From assembly GCA_900544385.1 (NCBI GenBank), contig UQVD01000051.1:1-14675 (forward strand): DNA of 14,675 nt, given 5' to 3'. This DNA comes from an uncultured Collinsella sp. (GTDB lineage Bacteria > Actinomycetota > Coriobacteriia > Coriobacteriales > Coriobacteriaceae). Under the pieces are notes generated by a model that had not been told where the DNA came from, searched no databases, and saw only the letters and a program-made list of their open reading frames with translations. Below are positions 7,023 to 13,936 of the stretch, piece after piece. A program made the translations under genes and the position numbers. Numbering within the stretch: the stretch's first letter is position 1; each line of letters starts with the position of its first letter.

Positions 7023-8324
7023 ATGGATCAAACGCAGACGGGCAATAGCGCTCCCCTGCCCATGCAAGCCACTCCCCAACCGGAGCAAATGACCGTTTTA
7101 CCTGCACAAAAACCCCTGGTAACCATTGTGCACGCATCGGTTGGATCGGGCCACAAAGCCGCCGCCAACGCGATTGCACAAGCATTTGACCTTATCCGCG
7201 GCACCAAGGGAATCCCTGAGGATATTGAAATTGAAGTGCTCGATATCCTTGATTTTGGACGTATTAAATTCGACGGCAATAAGACCGCGGCTTCTTTTAC
7301 GGGAGCCACACGCCCCATTTACGACCTGACCTGGCGATATACGCTTACAGGACATCTGCTCTGGGGCGGCGGCACAGCATGGTCACGAATTATGTTCCCC
7401 GCCTTCAACGAATACGTCCGGACCCGCAGGCCCATAGCCGTGGTCGCAACACACATTACGGCGGCCAACGTCGCTGTGGGCGCCCGCGTCATCACGGGTA
7501 TCGATTACCCGGTCATCTGCGTGCCGACCGATTACGAAGTCGAAGGCTTTTGGCCCCACAAGGATACCGACCTATTCTGCGTAGCCAACGAGTTTATGGC
7601 CGAGACACTTCGCCCCCGTAAGGTTCCCGAGACCAAAATCCGCATTACAGGCATCCCCATCCGCACCGGGTTTGATACGGACTATAATCGCGGGGAAGAA
7701 CTCGAGAAGTTCAATCTCCCCGCTGACAAGACCGTTGTGTTGGTGATGGCCGGTGCCAGTTTGCCTCAACCGTACGTTCGCTTTCGCGCGGAGATGGACC
7801 GCACACTCCCCTTCCTGCGCAGCTTCGAGGACATGCACTTTGTCTTTTTGCCGGGCAAGGATGAGGAATACGCCACTCGCCTCAAGACGCTCTTCGACGC
7901 TATGAAGCTCGAAAACGTCACGGTTCTGGACTACGTGGACGACATGGCGGCCCTCATGCACGGCTGCGACCTGGCAATCCTCAAATCGGGCGGGCTCACT
8001 GTCACCGAGTGCCTGTGCGCGCATCTGCCGATGATCCTACTGGGCAAATCATACGGTCAGGAAAAGGCCAACACCACGATGCTCACCGGCATGGGCGCCA
8101 GCATGCATGTCACCACCGCACGAGAACTCATCGTAACCCTACGTCACTTGCACGACCATCCCGAATCACTCAAAGCCCTACTCATCAACGGCGAAGTACT
8201 ACGCCGCCCTCACGCTGCCAAAGACATCGCCATCGCAACCATGGAGCTCGTAGGCAAGCCCCAAAAGCGCAAACGAGCCTTCTGCCGCTTCTACTGGGGC
8301 GGAAAGCCCGCGCATATCCGCTAG
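7023..8324 (+). CDS. MGDG-synthase-family diacylglycerol glycosyltransferase
   Basis: A 433-residue membrane-associated GT-B glycosyltransferase (GT28, MurG-like) that probably moves a sugar from a UDP-sugar to diacylglycerol to make glycolipid. The MGDG-synthase N-terminal motif is clear (VHASVGSGHKAAANAI, about 36-51). The C-terminal UDP-sugar fold shows GASLPQPYVRF at about 244-254 and SGGLTVTEC at 322-330, followed by PMILLGKSYGQEKAN. Relatives include plant MGD1 and Bacillus UgtP; which sugar is used cannot be read. The frame is open to 6606, but the start at 7023 has AAGGGGAG six bases before it, and the upstream part is antisense to trxB. The first 30 residues are Pro/Gln-rich and probably disordered. 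A large hairpin begins 10 bases after the stop. Confidence 0.9.
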   Translation: MDQTQTGNSAPLPMQATPQPEQMTVLPAQKPLVTIVHASVGSGHKAAANAIAQAFDLIRGTKGIPEDIEIEVLDILDFGRIKFDGNKTAASFTGATRPIYDLTWRYTLTGHLLWGGGTAWSRIMFPAFNEYVRTRRPIAVVATHITAANVAVGARVITGIDYPVICVPTDYEVEGFWPHKDTDLFCVANEFMAETLRPRKVPETKIRITGIPIRTGFDTDYNRGEELEKFNLPADKTVVLVMAGASLPQPYVRFRAEMDRTLPFLRSFEDMHFVFLPGKDEEYATRLKTLFDAMKLENVTVLDYVDDMAALMHGCDLAILKSGGLTVTECLCAHLPMILLGKSYGQEKANTTMLTGMGASMHVTTARELIVTLRHLHDHPESLKALLINGEVLRRPHAAKDIAIATMELVGKPQKRKRAFCRFYWGGKPAHIR

Positions 8325-8334
8325 TCGAATGTCC

Positions 8335-8438
8335 GCCGCTCTGCCGGAGCCGCCCTTATATCATTCCATGCTCAAACATTCTCGCTTCGCTGCGAAACTG
8401 CGCGTGGAACGATATAAGGGCGGCTCCGGCAGAGCGGC
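8335..8438 (+). repeat. Core-loop hairpin element, copy 1
   Basis: Arms 8335-8362 and 8411-8438 are perfect 28-bp reverse complements. Inside, after an A/C mismatch, five more pairs form (8364-8368 with 8405-8409). The loop carries a 36-base core (8369-8404) beginning TGCTCAAACATTCTCGCT. The inner 58 bases (8358-8415) match copy 2 in inverted orientation at 53 of 58 positions, and four of the five differences form two compensated base pairs. The outer arms are unlike those of copy 2. It begins 10 bases after the glycosyltransferase stop. No T-run follows, so it is not a standard terminator. Confidence 0.92.
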
Positions 8439-8693
8439 TGCGTTTACTTACTAGCAGCTACTTCGGTATCCCCTCCATTAGAACCTGCAAAGGTAAAACA
8501 GGAAAATATAAATACAGTAAGCCGATGCGACAAAGGCGGTATCCCTTTGCCGCATACTAACTAGAACCTAAAACACATTCCCGGTTAGGATTTACAAAGA
8601 TGTAGTCCAGCTAATAGAGAGTCAGAACAACAAACAAGTCGTAATTATATTGATGAGGCCCACCGCGCAAGTCGAAATACATATTCAAGTATG
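8439..8693. other. Non-coding gap between the two hairpin elements
   Basis: This 255-base stretch is richer in A and T than its flanks and has no supportable gene. It holds one smaller hairpin: 8525-8536 (ATGCGACAAAGG) pairs with 8544-8555 at 11 of 12 positions around a 7-base loop, without a T-run. CGGTATCCC occurs at 8464-8472 and again at 8537-8545. Nothing else was recognised. Confidence 0.6.
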
Positions 8694-8799
8694 TGGCCTC
8701 TCACCCGGGGCCCACACATATCGTCCCGCGCGCAGTTTCGCAGCGTAGCGAGAATGTTTGAGCACGGGATGATATGTGTGGGCCCCGGGTGAGAGGCCA
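8694..8799 (-). repeat. Core-loop hairpin element, copy 2
   Basis: Arms 8694-8728 and 8765-8799 pair over 35 positions with a single G/T wobble (8723 with 8770). The loop 8729-8764 is the reverse complement of the copy 1 core with one difference. It begins 20 bases after the dut stop, so read in the direction of the gene upstream the core has the same orientation as in copy 1. The outer arm (TGGCCTCTCACCCGGGGCCC at 8694-8713) has no resemblance to that of copy 1. No clear U-tract follows on the minus strand. Confidence 0.92.
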
Positions 8800-8819
8800 A
8801 CTCTACATCTTGAAAATGA

Positions 8820-9263
8820 TTAAGCGACGCCGCTGGAGCCGAAGCCTCCTTTGCCTCGGTCGGTTTCGTCTAGTTCTTCTACTTCTATGAGGTTGACCGT
8901 GGGGACTTCTTGGATGACGAGTTGGGCTATGCGGTCGCCTTTGTTGATTTGGATGTTGTTGGAGGGATCCAGGTTGATGAGGATAACCTTGAGTTCTCCT
9001 CGGTAGTGGGCGTCGATGAGACCCGGCGTATTGACTATAGACAGGCCCTGCTTGATGGCCAAGCCGCTGCGGGGCTGGACAAAGCCGGCGTAGCCGTCGG
9101 GCAGGGCGATGGCCAACCCAGTAGAGATCAGACGGCGTTCGAGGGGCTTCAGGACGCAGTCCTCGTTGGAGCGAAGATCCAAGCCGGCATCGGTGGGATG
9201 GGCGTATTTGGGAAGCACGACAGTGGGATCGAGACGCTTTATGTTGACGGTAATGTTGGACAT
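8820..9263 (-). CDS. dut: Deoxyuridine 5'-triphosphate nucleotidohydrolase (dUTPase)
   Basis: A trimeric enzyme cutting dUTP to dUMP and pyrophosphate, keeping uracil out of DNA and feeding dTMP synthesis. All five dUTPase motifs are in order in 147 residues: TDAGLDL at 24-30, PRSGLA at 64-69, NTPGLIDAHYRGE at 78-90 with catalytic Asp84, GDRIAQLV at 109-116, and RGKGGFGSSG at 136-145. The start lies four bases after the nrdR stop; its ribosome site AAGGTG overlaps the end of nrdR, so the pair is translationally linked. It is probably the last gene of the LysM-nrdR-dut unit, and a large hairpin follows its stop. Confidence 0.97.
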   Translation of the reverse strand: MSNITVNIKRLDPTVVLPKYAHPTDAGLDLRSNEDCVLKPLERRLISTGLAIALPDGYAGFVQPRSGLAIKQGLSIVNTPGLIDAHYRGELKVILINLDPSNNIQINKGDRIAQLVIQEVPTVNLIEVEELDETDRGKGGFGSSGVA

Positions 9264-9267
9264 GGAA

Positions 9268-9711
9268 TCACCTTAGCTTGTCGAGCTCTTGCAGAAACTC
9301 ATCGACGTCTTTGAAATCGCGGTAGACCGAGGCAAAGCGGATGTACGCCACCTTGTCGATCTTGGCCAAGCGTTTGAGCACCATGTCACCCAACTCATGC
9401 GACGTGACGGCCGTCAGCGTGCGAGAGCGCAGCTCGACCTCGATGTCGTCGATAATCTCATTGAGCTTCTTAGTGTCGATATCACGCTTGATGGTGGCGC
9501 GCATCAAGCCGACGAGCAGCTTATTGCGATCGAACCGCTGCTTAGTTCCGTCCGACTTAATGACCTCAATTGGGTCTTCGCATCGCTCGAACGTTGTAAA
9601 GCGGTAGTTACACGAGCAACATTCGCGACGGCGCTTAATGGTGTTATTTGACTCCTGCATACGGGAATCAACGACGCGGGTATGTGCCTTGCCGCATTTA
9701 GGACAGCGCAT
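9268..9711 (-). CDS. nrdR: Transcriptional repressor NrdR
   Basis: A cytoplasmic zinc-finger and ATP-cone repressor of ribonucleotide reductase genes that senses ATP/dATP. A 147-residue protein with zinc ligands Cys3, Cys6, Cys31 and Cys34 (CPKC and the RRRECCSC stretch; Cys32 is extra), then an ATP-cone at about 49-139. The start is clear: MRCPKCG is the invariant family N-terminus, and GAGGAGG precedes it. The start codon lies in a 12-bp inverted repeat (9706-9717 with 9738-9749) that would hide it in the mRNA. Order LysM-nrdR next to lexA matches Rv2719c-Rv2718c beside lexA in M. tuberculosis. No nrd gene is in this window. Confidence 0.97.
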   Translation of the reverse strand: MRCPKCGKAHTRVVDSRMQESNNTIKRRRECCSCNYRFTTFERCEDPIEVIKSDGTKQRFDRNKLLVGLMRATIKRDIDTKKLNEIIDDIEVELRSRTLTAVTSHELGDMVLKRLAKIDKVAYIRFASVYRDFKDVDEFLQELDKLR

Positions 9712-9749
9712 GGTACCTCCTCTTAAACGATAACAAGGGTACCATGCGC
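9706..9749 (-). promoter_or_regulatory. Inverted repeat enclosing the nrdR start codon
   Basis: A perfect 12-bp inverted repeat (9706-9717 GCGCATGGTACC with 9738-9749). In the mRNA the 3' arm holds the nrdR AUG (9711-9709) and the last bases of the Shine-Dalgarno; the rest of GAGGAGG sits in the 20-base loop. The 5' arm lies between the LysM stop and nrdR. Pairing would reduce nrdR initiation, so translational control is possible. There is no T-run. Confidence 0.6.
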
Positions 9750-9762
9750 AGCGCGATAATGA

Positions 9763-10215
9763 TTACAAACGAGCAGGAACCTTAAGATGCGCACCGGCGG
9801 CGAGCGAACCATGCTCCAGATGATTGACGTTACGGATCATGTCGGAAGTCTCTTGCGTGGAAAGGCCTTCGATTGGATATTCCTCGGCAAGCGACCAAAG
9901 AGAATCACCAGGCCGAACGCGAATGGTCTCATAGGTAACGTTGGAAACGGACTCGGCATACGCGGCGTGACGAGCGCTAAAGACCGACGTAGCGAGGACA
10001 AAGAAGAGCGTAAGCGCAACGGCAACGGCGACAATCGTCGGAACCTTCAGGGCAACGCGGGCCGGCGCGACTACAGCCTGCTGATTGCGAGCAGGCTTTA
10101 CAGTCAAAGGTTGAAAGCCGGAGCGGCCACCCTGAACAACCGTAAAAGTGGGTTCTGCAGGCGTCTCGAGCTTAAGGGCGAGGTTTCCCTGGACCATATT
10201 CGTTGCGTTCATCAT
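9763..10215 (-). CDS. LysM membrane protein, probable SOS-induced division inhibitor (YneA/ChiZ-like)
   Basis: A 150-residue protein with a cytoplasmic N-terminus of about 57 residues, one hydrophobic segment at about 58-79, and a C-terminal LysM domain at about 96-147 (TIRVRPGDSLWSLAEEY ... GAHLKVP) that would bind peptidoglycan outside. It diverges from lexA with LexA boxes in the gap, exactly as yneA in Bacillus subtilis and Rv2719c (chiZ) in M. tuberculosis; these delay division after DNA damage. Function here rests on architecture and gene order. AGAGGAGA precedes tandem ATGs at 10215 and 10212, so either may be used. A LexA box sits inside its promoter. nrdR follows after 51 bases. Confidence 0.85.
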   Translation of the reverse strand: MMNATNMVQGNLALKLETPAEPTFTVVQGGRSGFQPLTVKPARNQQAVVAPARVALKVPTIVAVAVALTLFFVLATSVFSARHAAYAESVSNVTYETIRVRPGDSLWSLAEEYPIEGLSTQETSDMIRNVNHLEHGSLAAGAHLKVPARL

Positions 10216-10283
10216 GTTCTCCTCTCGCGTGTTTTGCTGAGAACAGTTTTATCAAGCCGCGCGGACAAAAATGTCTAGCGCGA

Positions 10284-10295
10284 GAACGAATGTTC
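10284..10295. promoter_or_regulatory. LexA box 1
   Basis: GAACGAATGTTC, a perfect match to the Gram-positive SOS consensus GAAC-N4-GTTC. It lies just downstream of the LysM -10 element, close to the expected transcription start. Confidence 0.88.
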
Positions 10296-10302
10296 GGTTA
10301 TT

Positions 10303-10330
10303 ATTATCTTCGAACAGTTGTTCCTGTCAA
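10303..10330 (-). promoter_or_regulatory. Promoter of the LysM-nrdR-dut unit
   Basis: On the minus strand a perfect -35 TTGACA (10330-10325) is followed after 16 bp by GATAAT (10308-10303). LexA box 2 fills the spacer, so LexA binding would block RNA polymerase directly. The predicted leader is about 80 bases. Confidence 0.7.
10312..10323. promoter_or_regulatory. LexA box 2
   Basis: GAACAGTTGTTC, a perfect GAAC-N4-GTTC, located between the -35 and -10 elements of the LysM promoter. Confidence 0.92.
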
Positions 10331-10339
10331 GCAAAATTC

Positions 10340-10351
10340 GAACATTTGTTT
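10340..10351. promoter_or_regulatory. LexA box 3
   Basis: GAACATTTGTTT, one mismatch to GAAC-N4-GTTC. It ends 24 bases before the lexA start codon and lies exactly 28 bp from box 2, which is 28 bp from box 1. It probably serves lexA autoregulation. Confidence 0.72.
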
Positions 10352-10375
10352 GACATGGGTAGAGAGGATGCCCTG

Positions 10376-11020
10376 ATGGCTCGCAAAATTACCAAGCGTC
10401 AGCAGCAAATTTACGACTTCATCAAGGAATATCAGCAGGAGAAGGGTTATCCGCCCAGCGTGCGCGAGATGGCTTCTGCCGTGGGTCTTTCCTCCCCCAG
10501 CACCGTGCACGCCCATCTCTCTGCCCTGGAGGCGCGCGGGCTACTCAAGCGCGATGCCACCAAACCGCGCGCCCTGGAACTCTTTAACGAGGACGGTTCC
10601 TCGGTCTCAATTTCTAAATCTGACGAGCCCACCGCACCTCGCGGAACGGTCTCGCTACCGCTCGTTGGTCGCGTCGCGGCTGGGATTCCCATTCTGGCCG
10701 AGCAGAATATCGAAGACACTTTTACTATCCCGACCGAAATCGCCACTGATCAGGGTTCCTTTATCCTTGAGGTACATGGGAGCTCAATGATCAATGTCGG
10801 CATCTTCAATGGCGATTACATCATCGTCCGCGAGCAAAAGAGTGCCATGAACGGCGAAATTGTCGTGGCCATGATTGATGGTTCAGCGACCGTCAAGACG
10901 TTCTACAAGGAGCAGGGACGCGTACGCCTGCAGCCTGAGAATGACACAATGGAGCCTATCTATGCAACGAATCCCGTTATCTTGGGCAAAGTCGTCGGCT
11001 TGATGCGCCGGTTCTCGTAA
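10376..11020 (+). CDS. lexA: SOS response repressor LexA
   Basis: A 214-residue repressor and latent serine protease; RecA filaments trigger self-cleavage and release SOS genes. The N-terminal winged helix covers about 1-70 (YPPSVREMASAVGL, then SSPSTVHAHLSALE). The cleavage site is Ala102-Gly103 in RVAAGIP. The catalytic dyad is Ser137 (GSSMIN) and Lys174 (ATVKTFY). The frame opens upstream, but the ATG at 10376 is right: AGAGAGGA at 10361-10368 precedes it and MARKITKRQQQIYDFI is the family start. Upstream in-frame sequence would run through the LexA boxes. Three boxes in the divergent gap imply autoregulation. Its stop overlaps by one base the ATG of a broken acyltransferase gene. Confidence 0.97.
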   Translation: MARKITKRQQQIYDFIKEYQQEKGYPPSVREMASAVGLSSPSTVHAHLSALEARGLLKRDATKPRALELFNEDGSSVSISKSDEPTAPRGTVSLPLVGRVAAGIPILAEQNIEDTFTIPTEIATDQGSFILEVHGSSMINVGIFNGDYIIVREQKSAMNGEIVVAMIDGSATVKTFYKEQGRVRLQPENDTMEPIYATNPVILGKVVGLMRRFS

Positions 11021-11724
11021 TGCAAAAACGCATCACCATCTTTGATACCGTCCGCGGGTTTACGATGATTTCAATGGCGGGTTTTCACGCTTGTTACGAT
11101 CTCGCCTACCTGTACGGCTGGGACATGCCCTGGTTTACACAGACTGTCTTTCAAGACATCTGACGCGCCAGCATCAGCTGGGTATTCTTGTTTATCGCGG
11201 GTTGGATGTGCACTCTTTCGCGCAACAATATCAAACGTGCCGCCAAATACGCCATAGCAACACTCGTCGTCTGGTTGGCAACAACACTTGTCTCAGTCGA
11301 CGATTCGGTTAATTTTGGCATCATCTACTGCATGGCCGCATGTACCGGCATCGTAGCGTTGACCGATCCCGTCCTTAAGAAGATTTCGGCGAGATGGGGC
11401 ATGTCCCTATGCCTTGTGTTGTTTGCCCTCACCTGGAGCATCCCCAAAACGATCTACCCTGTCCCCTACCTGGCGTGGCTGGGATTTCCAAGCCCTGGGT
11501 TTGTCTCAGGTGATTACTACCCCATCATCCCGTTTATCTTTATGTATCTTGCAGGATACTTCGCCGCACATATAGCGCAGGGAATCGATAAAACCGCCCC
11601 AAGCTGGGCCTACGCCAATCCCGTCCCGGCGCTCGCCAGCCTTGGACGTCATGCACTCCCCTTTTATCTGCTGCATCAACCCATCATTCTGGGCATTTTA
11701 GAGCTCGTCTACTCGGTGCGATAA
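11020..11724 (+). pseudogene. DUF1624-type membrane acyltransferase gene with an in-frame TGA
   Basis: A frame starting with the ATG that overlaps the lexA stop (TAATG) encodes MQKRITIFDTVRGFTMISMAGFH..., typical of the heparan-alpha-glucosaminide N-acetyltransferase-like (DUF1624/YeiB-type) family, with Arg12, His23 and Asp27 in the conserved first-helix region. It meets TGA at 11161-11163 (codon 48) and continues in the same frame, with several hydrophobic helices and a typical C-terminal LGRHALPFYLLHQPIILGIL, to a TAA at 11722. Without the TGA it would be 234 residues. The codon falls between DI and RASISWVF, where Trp seems natural, so one G-to-A change explains it. The frame is otherwise intact, so it is a recent nonsense mutation, a base error, or read-through. 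An internal start at 11188 would miss the first helix. Confidence 0.82.
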
Positions 11725-12998
11725 CGCTCGAGCCGCGGCGCGATACGGGCCGGCAGCTTCGCCACAATGCGAACGCCGTCCTCAAGATATTCCTCATGCA
11801 AAAGGGTTCCCTGCTCATGCACCAGCGTGATGAGGGCGCCTTCGCGATACGGGATATCAGCAGAGAGCAACACATCGGTAGCAGCCGCCTCACGAGCAAT
11901 ACGGTCGACGAGATCGTCGAGTCCCTCGCCCGTCTGGGCCGAGAACAGCACGGCCTCGGGATAGCGACGCCGGAAGCTCAGTCGATCAACGCTATCGAGA
12001 AGATCGATTTTATTGAACACCGTAAGCGTCAAACGCTCGCCGGCACCGATCTCGTCAAGAACGCGATCGACTGCCTCGAGCTGGCGCTCGTAGTCCTCGT
12101 CAGAGGCATCCACAACTTTAAGGATCAGATCGGCACCAAGAACCTCAGACAGCGTGGACTTAAAAGCATCAACGAGACCATGCGGTAGCTTTTGAATAAA
12201 GCCAACGGTATCGGTAATCGTCATACCGCGACCGCCGGGCAGGCGATACGAACGCGTCGTCGGGTCGAGCGTAGCAAACAGCTTGTCCTGCGAAAGTACC
12301 GTAGAGCCGGTCAGGCGATTGAGCAACGTCGATTTACCGGCATTGGTATAACCGGCTAACGCGACGCGAAACGCCGGTGACTCAATGCGGCTCTTGGACT
12401 GGACATCGCGACGCTGTTCAACCTGCTTGAGCTCACGACGAAGCGCGGCAATCTTATTGCGAATCAAGCGACGGTCAACCTCGAGCTGGCTTTCACCCTG
12501 GCCAAAGCGCGAACCGATGCCGCCGCGCGTCTGCTCCTTGGCAAGATGGCTCCACATGCCACGCAGACGAGGCAACAGATATTGAAGCTGCGCCAGCTGT
12601 ACCTGTAGGCGTCCCTCACGCGTCTGAGCATGCAGGCCAAAGATATCCAAGATCAGTGCTGTACGATCGATAATCTTTACCGGCTCGCCCACGGCTTTCT
12701 CCAAATAGGATTGCTGCGAGGGCGATAAATCGTCGTCGAAGATAACAACATCGACATCCATACGATGCACGAGCCCGCAAAGCTCCTCAACCTTACCGGA
12801 GCCGATAAACGATTTTGGATACGGCTTGACCAGACGCTGTGACAAACGCACTACGCACTGGGCGCCAGCCGTATGGGCCAGACGCTCAAGCTCGTCAAGC
12901 GAACGATCGAGCGGCCACGCATTGTCGCGCCACTCAACACCAACTAATATGGCACGCTCGGGCTCGGGCGCCGTGGGAACAAGGGGGAAACGGGCCAT
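11709..12998 (-). CDS. hflX: Ribosome-associated GTPase HflX
   Basis: A 429-residue cytoplasmic GTPase that splits stalled or heat-damaged ribosomes in other bacteria. An N-terminal HflX domain (about 1-200) has the GSGKVEEL motif at 66-73 and the Gly-rich stretch TRGGIGSRFGQGESQLE at about 157-173, then a charged coiled linker. The G domain has P-loop GYTNAGKST at 216-224, DTVGF at 263-267 and NKID at 329-332. The start overlaps the miaA stop by one base (TAATG), implying translational coupling. The 3' end overlaps the acyltransferase frame by 16 bp in convergent orientation, with no terminator between. Grouping with miaA is also seen in Escherichia coli (miaA-hfq-hflX). Confidence 0.97.
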   Translation of the reverse strand: MARFPLVPTAPEPERAILVGVEWRDNAWPLDRSLDELERLAHTAGAQCVVRLSQRLVKPYPKSFIGSGKVEELCGLVHRMDVDVVIFDDDLSPSQQSYLEKAVGEPVKIIDRTALILDIFGLHAQTREGRLQVQLAQLQYLLPRLRGMWSHLAKEQTRGGIGSRFGQGESQLEVDRRLIRNKIAALRRELKQVEQRRDVQSKSRIESPAFRVALAGYTNAGKSTLLNRLTGSTVLSQDKLFATLDPTTRSYRLPGGRGMTITDTVGFIQKLPHGLVDAFKSTLSEVLGADLILKVVDASDEDYERQLEAVDRVLDEIGAGERLTLTVFNKIDLLDSVDRLSFRRRYPEAVLFSAQTGEGLDDLVDRIAREAAATDVLLSADIPYREGALITLVHEQGTLLHEEYLEDGVRIVAKLPARIAPRLERYRTE

Positions 12999-13936
12999 TA
13001 GGCAGCCTCAATACGATGCAGGATGTCCTCAACGACCTCATCGATCGTAAACTCGTCCATATCGAACCACACGATGCGGTCATCGCGTTTAAACCACGAA
13101 AGCTGACGTTTGGCATAGCGACGCGAACGCATCTTGATGAGTTCGCGAGCCTCATCCATAGAAATCAAGCCATTGAAAGCATCAATAATCTCTTTATAGC
13201 CAATTGCCTGCATCGACGTCAGGGCATCTCCCAGCCCCTGGTCCATAAGACCGCGAACCTCATCAACAAGACCCTGTTCAAACATCAGATCGACACGCAG
13301 GTTAATGCGCTCGTAGAGCACCTCACGATTACGCGTCAGACCAAACCATAGAGCATGATAATGCTCGCGCGTAACACTAAACTGACTTTTTTGCTGTGCA
13401 TAGGAGATACCATCATCATGCATCTCGAGCGCACGAATCACACGGCGCACGTTATGGGGATGAATAACAGCAGCCGATTCTGGGTCGCGCTCGGCAAGCA
13501 GGGCATGCAGTTCTTCCTCGCCAATACGCTCGGCAAGCTCCTGATAGCCCGCACGGCGATCGTCCTCAAGTTCACCCGAGGGAAAGTCCATCTCATCGAG
13601 AGCAGCCTTGAGATACAAGCCTGTACCCCCGCAAAACACCGGTAGGCGGCCCTCGCCCAGCAAGCGCTCAACATGCGCGCGAGCGTCAGCCTGATAAAGC
13701 GCAGCAGAATATGCCACACCCGGCCCTACAATGTCGACGAGACGCAGCGGCGCCGTACACTCATCGGGCGTCATCTTTGCGGTACCGATGTCCATGCCGC
13801 GATAGATTTGCATCGCATCGCACGACAGCACTTCGGACGAAAGACGAGCGGCCAAACGGTCGGCAGCATCACTCTTACCAACCGCCGTCGGACCGACGAT
13901 CGCAACGGCGGAAAGACCTACCCCGGAAGAAACCAT
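12998..13936 (-). CDS. miaA: tRNA dimethylallyltransferase
   Basis: A cytoplasmic enzyme adding a dimethylallyl group to N6 of adenosine 37 in tRNAs reading UNN codons (i6A37). A 312-residue protein with P-loop GPTAVGKS at 15-22, the DAMQIYRGMDIGTAK stretch from Asp40 that contacts substrate, GGTGLY, NVRRVIRALE, and AIGYKE near the C-terminal third. Length is normal. It starts inside the miaB stop (TAATG) and ends in the hflX start (TAATG), so three genes are tightly coupled. Its product is the substrate of MiaB encoded just upstream. Confidence 0.97.
   Translation of the reverse strand: MVSSGVGLSAVAIVGPTAVGKSDAADRLAARLSSEVLSCDAMQIYRGMDIGTAKMTPDECTAPLRLVDIVGPGVAYSAALYQADARAHVERLLGEGRLPVFCGGTGLYLKAALDEMDFPSGELEDDRRAGYQELAERIGEEELHALLAERDPESAAVIHPHNVRRVIRALEMHDDGISYAQQKSQFSVTREHYHALWFGLTRNREVLYERINLRVDLMFEQGLVDEVRGLMDQGLGDALTSMQAIGYKEIIDAFNGLISMDEARELIKMRSRRYAKRQLSWFKRDDRIVWFDMDEFTIDEVVEDILHRIEAA

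Noticed and set aside
8009..8560. 183-codon plus-strand frame running over hairpin copy 1
   Set aside because: It overlaps the glycosyltransferase end in another frame, and its Arg/His/Ser-rich translation looks like a shadow frame.
8335..8799. The two large hairpins as ordinary rho-independent terminators
   Set aside because: Neither is followed by a T-run in the gene direction, stems are much longer than usual, and a 36-base conserved loop is not a terminator feature. Some role in 3' ends remains possible.
10075..10097. AGCCTGCT / AGCAGGCT inverted repeat
   Set aside because: It lies inside the LysM gene, is only 8 bp and has no matching partner elsewhere in the window.
11161..11163. TGA read as selenocysteine
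   Set aside because: The position suits Trp rather than Cys, the family is not a selenoprotein family, and no clear selenocysteine hairpin follows.
12839..13351. 170-codon plus-strand open frame over hflX and miaA
   Set aside because: It is antisense to two clear genes and shows no recognisable motif.
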